Positions 15,610 through 23,748 are shown, counted from the stretch's first letter. The stretch is 26,924 bases of DNA from a virus (IMGVR_UViG_3300046005_001267:1-26924); one strand, 5' to 3'. Translations and numbers: made by a program. Notes: generated by a model not told the origin, from the sequence alone.

Positions 15610-16379
15610 AAGTAGAAAATAAACAATATTGCGATATCTCTAAATTTTCTATTAGAGAGATTAATAAGAACATAGCAAAGGATATCATTGTCAATAACCA
15701 TTATAGTGGGATATGGACGAAGGTATCCTATGCCATTGGATTATTTTATATATCCGAAGATGAGCACAATTTCTTTAGTGGGGTGAATGAACAATTGGTT
15801 GGAGTTGCCTGTTATGGTGACCCGGTTGGTAGAAATGCCGGCGCATCTATTTCCGAATTACTGCCTAGAGATGGTGTATTAGAATTAACTCGTCTATTCG
15901 TATTTGATGGATATGGTACTAACATTGAGAGTTGGTTCGTTGGGCAATCTTTTGAATGGTTGAGAACTAATGTACCTCGTATAAAAGCACTAATATCTTA
16001 TTCAGACCCAAACGCTGGACACTTAGGAACAGTATATCAAGCTACCAATTGGATATATCAGGGAAATAAAATCAGATGGTCAGATAGTTGGAGTTTTAAG
16101 TGGAGTGAGGATGATGAATGGCATCACTCTCGCACATCTTATGTGAAGTATGGAACGAATGACCCGAAGATAATTCAGACAATGGTTACAAGCCCATTCT
16201 GGATTAAAAGAGAACCTCGTAAGCACCGATATGTATATATTCTAACCAAAGATAAGAAAGAGCGTAAATCGTTCTTAAAATCGCTTAAACATGAGGTATT
16301 TCCATATCCAAAGGTAGAGTTGGATATTATTGATGAGGTTCATAAAATGGACCCAATAGATTTGGTAGTTTCAGAATAA
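15606..16379 (+). CDS. Mom-like acyltransferase (DNA adenine modification), copy 1
   Basis: The 257-residue protein has the order of motifs of the phage Mu Mom family, a GNAT-fold group. They are NHYSG (31-35), YG (70-71), LELTRLF (92-98), SYSD (131-134) and GHLGTVYQATNWIYQG (138-153). Near the C-terminus are RKHRYV and LKHEVFPYPK. In Mu, Mom turns adenine into a carbamoylmethyl derivative that protects phage DNA from restriction; the substrate here is unknown. It is clearly paralogous to the gene at 16638: both start MKVE-x-K-x-YCD and share the HY, ELTRL, SY-x-D and YQATNWIYQG blocks. It is translationally coupled to the HTH gene before it. The promoter for the 16400 gene lies in its last codons. 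Family call is good; the actual reaction is inferred. Confidence 0.75.
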   Translation: MKVENKQYCDISKFSIREINKNIAKDIIVNNHYSGIWTKVSYAIGLFYISEDEHNFFSGVNEQLVGVACYGDPVGRNAGASISELLPRDGVLELTRLFVFDGYGTNIESWFVGQSFEWLRTNVPRIKALISYSDPNAGHLGTVYQATNWIYQGNKIRWSDSWSFKWSEDDEWHHSRTSYVKYGTNDPKIIQTMVTSPFWIKREPRKHRYVYILTKDKKERKSFLKSLKHEVFPYPKVELDIIDEVHKMDPIDLVVSE

Positions 16380-16392
16380 TTTCGTATATTTG
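16361..16392 (+). promoter_or_regulatory. Bacteroidota-type promoter (TTTGG-N19-TATATTTG) inside the end of Mom-like copy 1
   Basis: TTTGG at 16361-16365 and TATATTTG at 16385-16392, with 19 bp between. The spacer carries TCAG and ATTTCG in register with the 8066, 21135 and 22805 copies. The -33 box lies within the upstream coding sequence. The ATG at 16400 starts only 7 bp after the -7 box, so the transcript would have almost no leader. Confidence 0.75.
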
Positions 16393-16399
16393 TAATGTT

Positions 16400-16654
16400 A
16401 TGGCAAGAGTAGAACCCAACGTTAAGGATAAACCACGTAAATTTGAACACATCTACAAAGATGATGATGGATGTGAATCAATTTGGAAGTACGATTTGGA
16501 TAAATTCGCAAATGGACCTATATCAGTAGAAAACAAATATCCTACTGGGTATATAAAGGATTTGAAACAAAAACAAAGATTAGCAAAGGCTGAACGGAGT
16601 TTATCTATTTTAGAAAAAGCAAAACAAGCAAAACAAAATGAAGGTAGAAGGTAA
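16400..16654 (+). CDS. Unknown 84-residue charged protein between the two Mom-like genes
   Basis: No family is recognised. The N-terminal half holds FEHIYKDDDGCESIWKYDL and PISVENKYPTGYIKD. The C-terminal third is a Lys/Ala/Gln-rich helix (QRLAKAERSLSILEKAKQ) that may coil. There is no signal peptide or membrane segment. A strong promoter ends 7 bp before its ATG. Its 3' end overlaps Mom-like copy 2 by 17 bp, so the two are likely made together. A helper or regulator of the modification enzymes is possible from position alone. Confidence 0.6.
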   Translation: MARVEPNVKDKPRKFEHIYKDDDGCESIWKYDLDKFANGPISVENKYPTGYIKDLKQKQRLAKAERSLSILEKAKQAKQNEGRR

Positions 16655-17438
16655 AAATTATTGTGATACATCCAAAGTATATGTAGCACCAATAGCAAAG
16701 AGTATCGCTAAAGATATTATTGTTAAGAAGCACTATACTCACGCTTGGACAGCTTGTAGATATGCAATTGGAATATATTACAAATCAGAAGATGCCAATA
16801 CCTTTGATGGTGATAAACTTATAGGTTGTTTAATCTATGGTTTTCCTGTTGGAGCAAAAGCATCCACTTCTATTTGTGAAGGATTAACTAAAGATAACAT
16901 TTTAGAATTGACCCGTTTATATTGTGATGATGGGTATGGTTCTAATATTGAATCATTTGCATTAGGACAATCTTTCAAATGGTTAAAGGAAAACGATAAA
17001 GCAATTAAGGTATTACTATCATACGCCGATAACGGACAAGCTCACTTAGGAGGAATTTATCAGGCTACCAATTGGATTTATCAGGGATTATCTACGGATA
17101 TTGCATTGATGCCAAATTGGGGTATATCATTACACAAAGACCCGTATCAATGGATTCATAGTAGGACTGTGTTTTCAATGTGGGGTAGTGGTAACTTAGC
17201 ACACTTACAAATGGAAATAGGTAAGCAAGGATATAAAGAGTTTTGGAGAAGGGAAGAACCACCAAAGCATAGATATGTTCAATTACTTGCGCAAGATAAA
17301 AAAGAAAAAAAAGATTTGATGAAACGATTGAAGCATGAGATTAGACCTTATCCAAAAGATACGGCATCTTATAATACGGAAGTGGTTCATCACCCAACAA
17401 CATACGAAGCACCTGAAGGAGCTGAAAATTTTTGGTAA
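16638..17438 (+). CDS. Mom-like acyltransferase (DNA adenine modification), copy 2
   Basis: The 266-residue paralogue of the 15606 gene has the same motif order: KKHYTHAW (31-38), YGFPVG (67-72), LELTRLYCDDGYGSNIES (89-106), SYAD (128-131), AHLGG then YQATNWIYQG (135-150). PPKHRYVQLL and LKHEIRPYPK lie near the end. The start ATG overlaps the 16400 gene by 17 bp. The two copies have diverged in length and in the middle regions, which points to an old duplication or separate gains and perhaps different substrates. The C-terminal tail after PYPK is unique. The glycosyltransferase gene follows after 3 bp. A role in modifying phage DNA against restriction is inferred from Mu Mom. Confidence 0.75.
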   Translation: MKVEGKNYCDTSKVYVAPIAKSIAKDIIVKKHYTHAWTACRYAIGIYYKSEDANTFDGDKLIGCLIYGFPVGAKASTSICEGLTKDNILELTRLYCDDGYGSNIESFALGQSFKWLKENDKAIKVLLSYADNGQAHLGGIYQATNWIYQGLSTDIALMPNWGISLHKDPYQWIHSRTVFSMWGSGNLAHLQMEIGKQGYKEFWRREEPPKHRYVQLLAQDKKEKKDLMKRLKHEIRPYPKDTASYNTEVVHHPTTYEAPEGAENFW

Positions 17439-17441
17439 TAT

Positions 17442-18554
17442 ATGAGAGTATTAGTAATTCCGAATTATACAAATTTCGGACAAGAGAAAGACATTAATAG
17501 AGATTCATTTCTATTAGTATTTAAATCATTTTTAGATAATACTAAAATTGGTAAAGAATGGGAATGGATATTACCATATCCTGATATGGACAATCATCCT
17601 GGTATTATAAACCAATTTGAATATCCAAATGTTTCACTTCGTAGAATGGATGGATTGGATACCTTTCCACCTAAAATGAGAGTAAACTATCCACACAAAT
17701 TTTTTGATAGATTGGTTGAGAAAGAACAATTTAATTTAGTATGGTCACATTTGCCTGAATGGACACATGAATTTAAAATTACTCGTATCTATAATAAGAC
17801 ACAGCCTATTATTGGTTATTGCCATTGGTGGGAAATAAAAGATAATGGAGCTAGAGATGATAATTCATTTTGGAAAAACATTAAGGGTACATTGGATATG
17901 AAAGTATGCGGTGTGAACTCTCAATGGGTTAAGGATTTAGTTCTTAAAAGAGCAGCTGAAGAATTTCAACCACACATCATAGAAAAATTAGATAAGATTA
18001 TACAGCCTTGGTATTTGGGTACTGACGAATTTATACCAACCAAAGAATACAAAAAGAAAACTATTGTATTCAATCATAGAAATAATGGTTATACCGGTGG
18101 TGAATGGTTTTTTGAAACTATGGATGAATTGTGGAGTGAAAGACAAGATTTTGAAGTATGGACTACATTAGGTGATATGAAAAAACCATATACTAAATAT
18201 ATTGGACATGCTGATAGAAATGTTTATATGAATCAATTAGCAGAGGCTCATTTTGGAGTGGGATGTTTTCAAACATATTCTGCTTGGAGTATGAGTACAA
18301 CCGATGGACTTAGTAGAGGTGTACCTTATTTATTACCAAACGGATTATGTTATCCCGAAATGGTTGGAACTGATTATCCACTTCTTTACAATGGTAAAGC
18401 CGAATTTAAAGAAAAGGTAATTGGATTATTGGATGAAACAATTGAAAGACCTGATGTTAGTGATATATCAAAGGCATTGTTATGGGAGAATTCATTAAAG
18501 AGTTGGGATATTGAAAACAACTTTGAAAAAATGGCAAGGGTATTCGTAGATTAA
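17442..18554 (+). CDS. GT-B fold glycosyltransferase, possibly DNA-modifying
   Basis: The 370-residue protein starts MRVLVIPNYTNFG, typical of the first strand and loop of a GT-B domain. The N-domain holds NLVWSHLPEW (98-107) and IIGYCHWWEIKD (123-134). The C-domain starts near TIVFNHRN (207-214). The nucleotide-sugar site resembles TTDGLSRGVPYLLPNGL (286-302) followed by YPEM (304-307). It should transfer a sugar from a nucleotide donor. The target is unknown. Its tight packing (3 bp) behind a Mom-like gene and 21 bp ahead of the DNA polymerase suggests modified phage DNA as the acceptor. Virion or cell-surface glycosylation is the alternative. It is not an evident match to T4 alpha- or beta-glucosyltransferase. 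Confidence 0.7.
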   Translation: MRVLVIPNYTNFGQEKDINRDSFLLVFKSFLDNTKIGKEWEWILPYPDMDNHPGIINQFEYPNVSLRRMDGLDTFPPKMRVNYPHKFFDRLVEKEQFNLVWSHLPEWTHEFKITRIYNKTQPIIGYCHWWEIKDNGARDDNSFWKNIKGTLDMKVCGVNSQWVKDLVLKRAAEEFQPHIIEKLDKIIQPWYLGTDEFIPTKEYKKKTIVFNHRNNGYTGGEWFFETMDELWSERQDFEVWTTLGDMKKPYTKYIGHADRNVYMNQLAEAHFGVGCFQTYSAWSMSTTDGLSRGVPYLLPNGLCYPEMVGTDYPLLYNGKAEFKEKVIGLLDETIERPDVSDISKALLWENSLKSWDIENNFEKMARVFVD

Positions 18555-18575
18555 TTAAAAAATAAAAAAGCATAA

Positions 18576-21098
18576 ATGTATAAAAATATTTATTATCAGA
18601 GAGAAAGAAATTTAGTGCACATTTGGGATGATAGGTTAGGTTATAGAACCTTTCCATATACACGATATGCTTATGAAAAAGCACAAAGAGGACAATACAC
18701 ATCTTTGTACGGAGATAAGTTAGATAAGATTTTTAAATTCACAAAAGATGACCCGAATTTATTTGAATCGGATGTAGCTGAAACCACTAGAGTTTTGGTT
18801 GATACATATACTGATTCAGATATTCCATCCGAAGGGCACGTTACACTTACATATGATATTGAGTGTGAAATGGATAGTGGTTTACCTGATGTAGAAAAAT
18901 CAGAAAATGAATTAACCGCAATTGGTTTGCACGACTCTGCTACTGACCATTATTGGGTTTTGATTATGGACAAAGCTGGTAAGATGAGTGAGAAGAAGAC
19001 TGGCAATCGTACTGTAATTCCTTTCAGAGATGAGAGGGATATGTGTATGAAGTATTTAGAACTATATGAGTACATCAATCCAACAATCGTAACTGGTTGG
19101 AACATTGATAACTTTGATACTCCTTATTTATATAATCGTATTAAAAGACTATTAGGTGTTAAGCACGCTAATAGGTTAAGCCCAATAGGTGAATGTTTCT
19201 GGTCTCCATATCGTAAGAGATTTTATATGGCCGGCGTATCTTATTTAGATTACCTTGCTCTATATAAGAACTTCACCTATTCGGAATTAGATAACTATCG
19301 TTTAGATAGTATTGCTATGAAGGAATTGGGTAGAGGTAAGATTGAGTACGCTGGTAACTTAGATGATTTGTTCAAAGATGATATTGAAAAGTTTATTGAG
19401 TATAACTTAGTTGACGTTCAATTGGTGGTTGATATGGATAAGAAGTTACAATTCATTGATACGGCTAGAGGTATCTGTCACGCTGGACACGTACCATATG
19501 AAGATTTCGTTTACTCATCAAAATACTTAGAGGGTGCATTGTTATGTTACCTTAAGAGAAGAAACATTGTAGCTCCTAACAAACCTGCGGATAGACAAGA
19601 AAGGATGCAAGCACTTAGAGATAATGACCAAGAGAAATTCATTGGAGCATATGTGAAGGCACCTATCGTTGGTAAGTACGAATGGATATATGACTTGGAT
19701 TTAACTTCACTATATCCTTCAATCATTATGACAACTAATATTTCACCAGAAACCAAAGTTGGTAAGATTGATAATTGGGATGCACAAAAGTTTATGAAAG
19801 GTGAGATTGATACTTTCAACATTGGTGAGAAAACAATTACAAAAGAAAACCTTAAGAAGTTATTTGATGAAAGTAAATACGCTATCTCATCTAACGGAGT
19901 TCTTTACACTACGGATAAAGTTGGATGTATTCCTGATATATTAGACCTTTGGTTTAAACAACGTGTGGAGTTTAGAGCATTAGAGAAAAAATATGGTGAG
20001 AGTGGTGATAAAGAGAAATATGATTTTTATAAGAAAAGACAATTAGTACAAAAGATTTTATTGAACTCATTATATGGAGTATTAGGATTACCTGCTTTCA
20101 GATTCTATGATGTGGATAATGCTGAGGCGGTAACAACAACAGGTCAAACCGTGATTAAATCAACGGCTGATATGGCTAATATTAAATACAATAAAGAGTT
20201 AGGAACAACTGGACAAGATTTCAACATATACATTGATACGGATTCGGTATTCTTTTCAGCAGTACCCATATTAGACCATCGTTATAAAGATTGGAGAAGT
20301 TTAACTGATGCAGAGATTGCTATAAAGGTGGATGATATCGCTGGTGAAACTCAAGACTTCTTAAATAAGTTTTATGATGTATTGGCTGAGAAAGTATTCA
20401 ATGTTGATAAAACAAAACATAGATTCCAAATCAAAAAAGAATTCGTAAGTAGAAGTGGTATTTGGATTGCTAAGAAACGATACGCTCAATGGATTATTGC
20501 AGAGAATGGTATTCCTTGTGACACATTGCAAGTTAAAGGATTGGATGTGGTTCGTTCATCGTACCCCGCACAATTCCGTAAGTTTATGAGTGGTATCCTT
20601 ATTTCAATCCTACAAGGTGAAACTGAAATGGTACTAACTGATAGAATATATGATTTTAAAAAGGATTTAGTTAATATGGATGTAACTTCAATAGCTAAGA
20701 ATTCAGCAGTAAAAGAATTATCAAAATACATTCCAAAGAAAAAAGATAATAGAGCAATGTTCCAATTCAATAGTGGAACTCCGGCGCATGTAAAAGCAGC
20801 AATTGCACATAATCAATTATTAGTTCACTTCAAATGTGCAGCTAAGCACGCTCCAATGAGAGATGGTGATAAAATTAAGTGGGTATATCTAAAACAAAAT
20901 CCATTTGGGCTAGATGCTGTTGGGTTCAAAGGACATGATGACCCGAATGAGATAATGGACTTGGTAAGAACCTATATTGATTATGATAAGATTTTTGAGA
21001 GGGAATTACTTAAGAAATTAGAGGATTTCTATGGTGCATTGGGTTGGGGAGCAGTTTTATCCTCACAAAAAACGGCAGAACAATTCTTCGCATTCTAA
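18576..21098 (+). CDS. 43: Replicative DNA polymerase, family B (T4 gp43-like)
   Basis: The 840-residue enzyme carries all proofreading and polymerase motifs. Exo I is YDIE (D94, E96), Exo II is NIDNFD (176-181) and Exo III is YNLVD (276-280). Motif A is DLTSLYPSII with D375. Motif B is KILLNSLYG (493-501). Motif C is DTDS (554-557). A KKRYA block follows motif C. It copies the phage genome together with the gp45-like clamp and gp44-like loader encoded downstream. The length is close to the 898 residues of T4 gp43. The last residues (EQFFAF) look like a clamp-binding tail, as in T4. No promoter of the common type precedes it, so it is probably read from the modification-island transcript. Confidence 0.96.
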   Translation: MYKNIYYQRERNLVHIWDDRLGYRTFPYTRYAYEKAQRGQYTSLYGDKLDKIFKFTKDDPNLFESDVAETTRVLVDTYTDSDIPSEGHVTLTYDIECEMDSGLPDVEKSENELTAIGLHDSATDHYWVLIMDKAGKMSEKKTGNRTVIPFRDERDMCMKYLELYEYINPTIVTGWNIDNFDTPYLYNRIKRLLGVKHANRLSPIGECFWSPYRKRFYMAGVSYLDYLALYKNFTYSELDNYRLDSIAMKELGRGKIEYAGNLDDLFKDDIEKFIEYNLVDVQLVVDMDKKLQFIDTARGICHAGHVPYEDFVYSSKYLEGALLCYLKRRNIVAPNKPADRQERMQALRDNDQEKFIGAYVKAPIVGKYEWIYDLDLTSLYPSIIMTTNISPETKVGKIDNWDAQKFMKGEIDTFNIGEKTITKENLKKLFDESKYAISSNGVLYTTDKVGCIPDILDLWFKQRVEFRALEKKYGESGDKEKYDFYKKRQLVQKILLNSLYGVLGLPAFRFYDVDNAEAVTTTGQTVIKSTADMANIKYNKELGTTGQDFNIYIDTDSVFFSAVPILDHRYKDWRSLTDAEIAIKVDDIAGETQDFLNKFYDVLAEKVFNVDKTKHRFQIKKEFVSRSGIWIAKKRYAQWIIAENGIPCDTLQVKGLDVVRSSYPAQFRKFMSGILISILQGETEMVLTDRIYDFKKDLVNMDVTSIAKNSAVKELSKYIPKKKDNRAMFQFNSGTPAHVKAAIAHNQLLVHFKCAAKHAPMRDGDKIKWVYLKQNPFGLDAVGFKGHDDPNEIMDLVRTYIDYDKIFERELLKKLEDFYGALGWGAVLSSQKTAEQFFAF

Positions 21099-21101
21099 CT
21101 G

Positions 21102-21114
21102 GTTGATTATCAAC
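21102..21114 (+). promoter_or_regulatory. Dyad GTTGAT-T-ATCAAC, operator-like
   Basis: A perfect 6+6 inverted repeat around a single T, just after the polymerase stop and 20 bp before the -33 box of the next promoter. It could be a repressor or activator site for the GHKL-nuclease gene. No T run follows, so it is not a good terminator. Confidence 0.3.
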
Positions 21115-21134
21115 ACTATATAATATTCAAAATA

Positions 21135-21166
21135 TTTGGCAGATTCAAGTATTTTTCGTATATTTG
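21135..21166 (+). promoter_or_regulatory. Bacteroidota-type promoter (TTTGG-N19-TATATTTG) for the GHKL-nuclease gene
   Basis: TTTGG at 21135-21139 and TATATTTG at 21159-21166, 19 bp apart. The spacer ends ATTTTTCG like the copies at 8066 and 22805. The ATG at 21200 leaves a leader of about 30 nt. Confidence 0.8.
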
Positions 21167-21199
21167 TATAAACAATTTAAAATCATAAAAATATAAACT

Positions 21200-22804
21200 A
21201 TGAGTAACTTCATACCACAAACCGCTCCAGTCTTAAATCAAAAAGCAAAAAAGCAAATAATTTTACAAAGTAAAAAGCCAATCTTAACAATAGGAGCTGC
21301 TAAGAAAGCAGCATCAACTAATATTGAATGGTATCATGTTCTATCCGAATTAGCAGATAATGCTATTCTTGTTGATAAATCAAAATGCGTTAATGTTACT
21401 ATTAACATGCATTACAATGAAGATAATGAAAAATCTTATATAGAGGTTATTGATGATTCAATAGGTATTCCAGAAAAGGATATATTGAATATATTTGATT
21501 ATGGTCAATCTGCAAATCAAGGTAAGATGTTATTGTGTAAAATGGGTATGGGCTTAAAAGGTGCAATATGGGGATTGGGTGAATTTGATTATTTAATAAC
21601 AAAAACATCAAACGGTAATAAGTGCCAGGCTCAACCAATGAAATATGATAGCGATTCTGATATATTGGAATATATTCAAATTAAACCATCATCATCTGAA
21701 TTAGATGCACAATTAAGTGGTACTATTGTTAAAATAAAACGTGTTAATGATAAGTTGCCAAATTGGACAAATCAATCTCACTTTGATGCATTTGTTTTTA
21801 AAATAAATAGTATGTATGCAAACTTATTGCATGAATCAAGAGTTAAGATACACATTTCTTATAGTAATAGTTCTGGTTCTAAATGGTATAAAGAATGCGT
21901 AGGTAGTTTCCCATTAATGTCTAATCCTAGACATTTGTTAAACAATGATATTAGTATTGGATTTAACGAGCCAACATATATAAAAGATACAACAACACCT
22001 ATTGATAAAATAGAAATCAAAACAAAAAATACTAAAGTAAAACTTACGGCTTGGCACAAACCAACTCCAAATCAAGTTGAAAAGTATTTTGATACTTCTA
22101 AAAGTAAAGCATATAATCCTCAAACATATAAAGATTCTCTATTTGGATATGGGTCAGAAACTGGAGGTATTACAATTATGTATAGAGGTAAGTATATTGA
22201 GTTTGGTGTAGAAAAACATGCATCTAGAACCGAAAATCAGGGTATTATTTTGGAGATGGATGATGATAGTGGATTATCATTTACTGGATACAAAAACACT
22301 TTACAAAAAAACAACAATTATAGAGAGATGTTAGAAGCTGTTGATGCTTTCTTAAAAGAAAACGGATTTTTTGTTCGTTCAATAGTAGGAACACCATCGG
22401 TTGAGGAAGATGAAATTGTTAAGAAGTTTTTAGAATATATTCAAACAGATGCAATATATTTAGAGAGTCTTGGTATAGAAAGTTATCAAAAGCAAGTTGA
22501 AACTTGGATTAGAACTGAAGTTGGGGAAACTGATATTATTGTTAGAGATTACAATGATTCTGAAATAATTACTTGTGTTATTGAAGCTAAAAAAGATAGA
22601 TGCGGTGGATATGAAGCAGCTCAATTATGGGGATATATGGCATATCATAATTGCAAAAAAGGTATATTATTATCTGGAGCAGATGAACAACCATCCTTCA
22701 ATGTTATGATTAAATCTCTTAAAGATTTTTGTAATCTACCAGAAGTTGAAATTAAAAAAATGAATGTTAAAACTTTAAAGGCTGGTAAGTTTTTTAACAT
22801 TTAA
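21200..22804 (+). CDS. GHKL ATPase fused to a PD-(D/E)XK nuclease
   Basis: The 534-residue protein begins with a GHKL-type ATP-binding domain. The N-box is SELADNA (E50, D53, N54). The G1 box is DDSIGI (85-90), with Ser where Gly is usual. The G2 box is GMGLKGA (116-122). A middle region resembles the transducer part of MORC, MutL and Topo VI B proteins. The C-terminus has a PD-(D/E)XK core: GETDIIV with D445, IEAKKD with E462 and K464, and AAQLWGYMAY with the helix Gln often seen in this class. It may use ATP to clamp DNA and then cut it. The gene stands alone between two promoters of the same type, in the replication cluster. It is not the T4 topoisomerase large subunit, since the nuclease is extra. 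Recombination, host DNA breakdown and inter-phage conflict are all possible. Confidence 0.75.
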   Translation: MSNFIPQTAPVLNQKAKKQIILQSKKPILTIGAAKKAASTNIEWYHVLSELADNAILVDKSKCVNVTINMHYNEDNEKSYIEVIDDSIGIPEKDILNIFDYGQSANQGKMLLCKMGMGLKGAIWGLGEFDYLITKTSNGNKCQAQPMKYDSDSDILEYIQIKPSSSELDAQLSGTIVKIKRVNDKLPNWTNQSHFDAFVFKINSMYANLLHESRVKIHISYSNSSGSKWYKECVGSFPLMSNPRHLLNNDISIGFNEPTYIKDTTTPIDKIEIKTKNTKVKLTAWHKPTPNQVEKYFDTSKSKAYNPQTYKDSLFGYGSETGGITIMYRGKYIEFGVEKHASRTENQGIILEMDDDSGLSFTGYKNTLQKNNNYREMLEAVDAFLKENGFFVRSIVGTPSVEEDEIVKKFLEYIQTDAIYLESLGIESYQKQVETWIRTEVGETDIIVRDYNDSEIITCVIEAKKDRCGGYEAAQLWGYMAYHNCKKGILLSGADEQPSFNVMIKSLKDFCNLPEVEIKKMNVKTLKAGKFFNI

Positions 22805-22836
22805 TTTGGTACTTTCAGGTATTTTTCGTATATTTG
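22805..22836 (+). promoter_or_regulatory. Bacteroidota-type promoter (TTTGG-N19-TATATTTG) for the clamp operon
   Basis: TTTGG at 22805-22809 starts right after the GHKL-nuclease stop. TATATTTG lies at 22829-22836 with a 19-bp spacer ending ATTTTTCG. The ATG of the clamp gene is at 22872. It probably drives the run of genes to the window end. Confidence 0.8.
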
Positions 22837-22871
22837 TATAACAAAATAAAACATAAATTAAAATTTCAATT

Positions 22872-23567
22872 ATGAACAAAGCAAAATTTGATGGTTTCGT
22901 TAATCGTTACAACTTAGGTGGTGAGATTGAATCCGTTATGGTAAAATCCGATGATACAAACTTATCGGTAAGAATGATTTCAGATGACAAAACCTTATTA
23001 GGTGATGTTACAGTAGTAGGTGGTGAATTTCCAAGCGGTGAGTTTGGTATTTACACTACTTCACAATTAAAAGGTTTATTATCTGTATTAGATGATGCTA
23101 TCACTGTAGAAGAAGTTACTGGGGCATTAAAGTTTTCTGATAAGAAAACAAAGGTACAATATATGTTAGCAGCACCATCGGTGATTCCTGCAGTACCTGA
23201 TTTAAAAGCGTTACCTGCATTTGATGCGGAGATAACATTAGATGATGACTTTGTAAATAAGTTCATCAAATCAAAAGGTGTATTGGCTGACTCTGATACA
23301 TTTACATTTACATTCAAAGCTGGTAAAGGTGAAGTTATTTTAGGATACTCATCAATCAACTCAAATAGAATTTCTATTGAAGTAGATGCAACCGCTAAAG
23401 AAGATATTGAACCAATTGCATTTTCTGCAAAGTATTTGAAAGCTATCTTAATGGCTAACAAAGGTTCTAAATCATCTTCATTAAAAATCTCATCTAAGGG
23501 ATTATCGCATGTAGGATTCGTTGATGGAGATTACACAGCAAATTATTATTTAGTACAAATTAAATAA
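22872..23567 (+). CDS. 45: DNA polymerase sliding clamp, T4 gp45-like
   Basis: The 231-residue length matches T4 gp45 (228). Its pattern is two clamp domains with alternating strands: MNKAKFDGFVNRYNLGGEI and EFGIYTTSQLKGLLSVLDD in the first, DDDFVNKFIKSKG and FSAKYLKAILMANKG in the second, ending in NYYLVQIK. It forms a ring that tethers the polymerase. In T4 it also activates late transcription, which would fit a separate late promoter class here. It leads the clamp operon 36 bp after a strong promoter. Clamps have weak motifs, so the call rests on length, layout and the gp43/gp44 neighbours. Confidence 0.88.
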   Translation: MNKAKFDGFVNRYNLGGEIESVMVKSDDTNLSVRMISDDKTLLGDVTVVGGEFPSGEFGIYTTSQLKGLLSVLDDAITVEEVTGALKFSDKKTKVQYMLAAPSVIPAVPDLKALPAFDAEITLDDDFVNKFIKSKGVLADSDTFTFTFKAGKGEVILGYSSINSNRISIEVDATAKEDIEPIAFSAKYLKAILMANKGSKSSSLKISSKGLSHVGFVDGDYTANYYLVQIK

Positions 23568-23568
23568 T

Positions 23569-23748
23569 ATGGCTAACCAACATTACAACTTAATAAGTGA
23601 ACCTGTATTTGAAATAGATGGTAAGTTATATGAAACTGAAACATGGAATTTAAATTTAGAAAAATTCCTTATTGAAAATGCTGGTAAGGAGATATACATT
23701 TATGTACCATCAATAGAAACTAATCAAATCCGAGCAATCGTAAAATAA
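23569..23748 (+). CDS. Small unknown protein (59 residues) in the clamp operon
   Basis: The ATG at 23569 comes 1 bp after the clamp stop and the gene ends 5 bp before the next start. It begins MANQHYNLISEPVFEIDGKL and ends TNQIRAIVK. It is a compact acidic protein of predicted strand-helix-strand type with no Cys, signal peptide or membrane segment. I do not recognise it. It is far too short to be the clamp-loader subunit gp62. Tight packing is the main evidence that it is real. Confidence 0.6.
   Translation: MANQHYNLISEPVFEIDGKLYETETWNLNLEKFLIENAGKEIYIYVPSIETNQIRAIVK

Noticed and set aside
23051-23461. 136-codon antisense ORF inside the clamp gene
   Set aside because: It is opposite to a confident gp45-like gene, has no motif, and no promoter of either class faces it. 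It is a shadow of low-GC codon use, like the other minus-strand ORFs.
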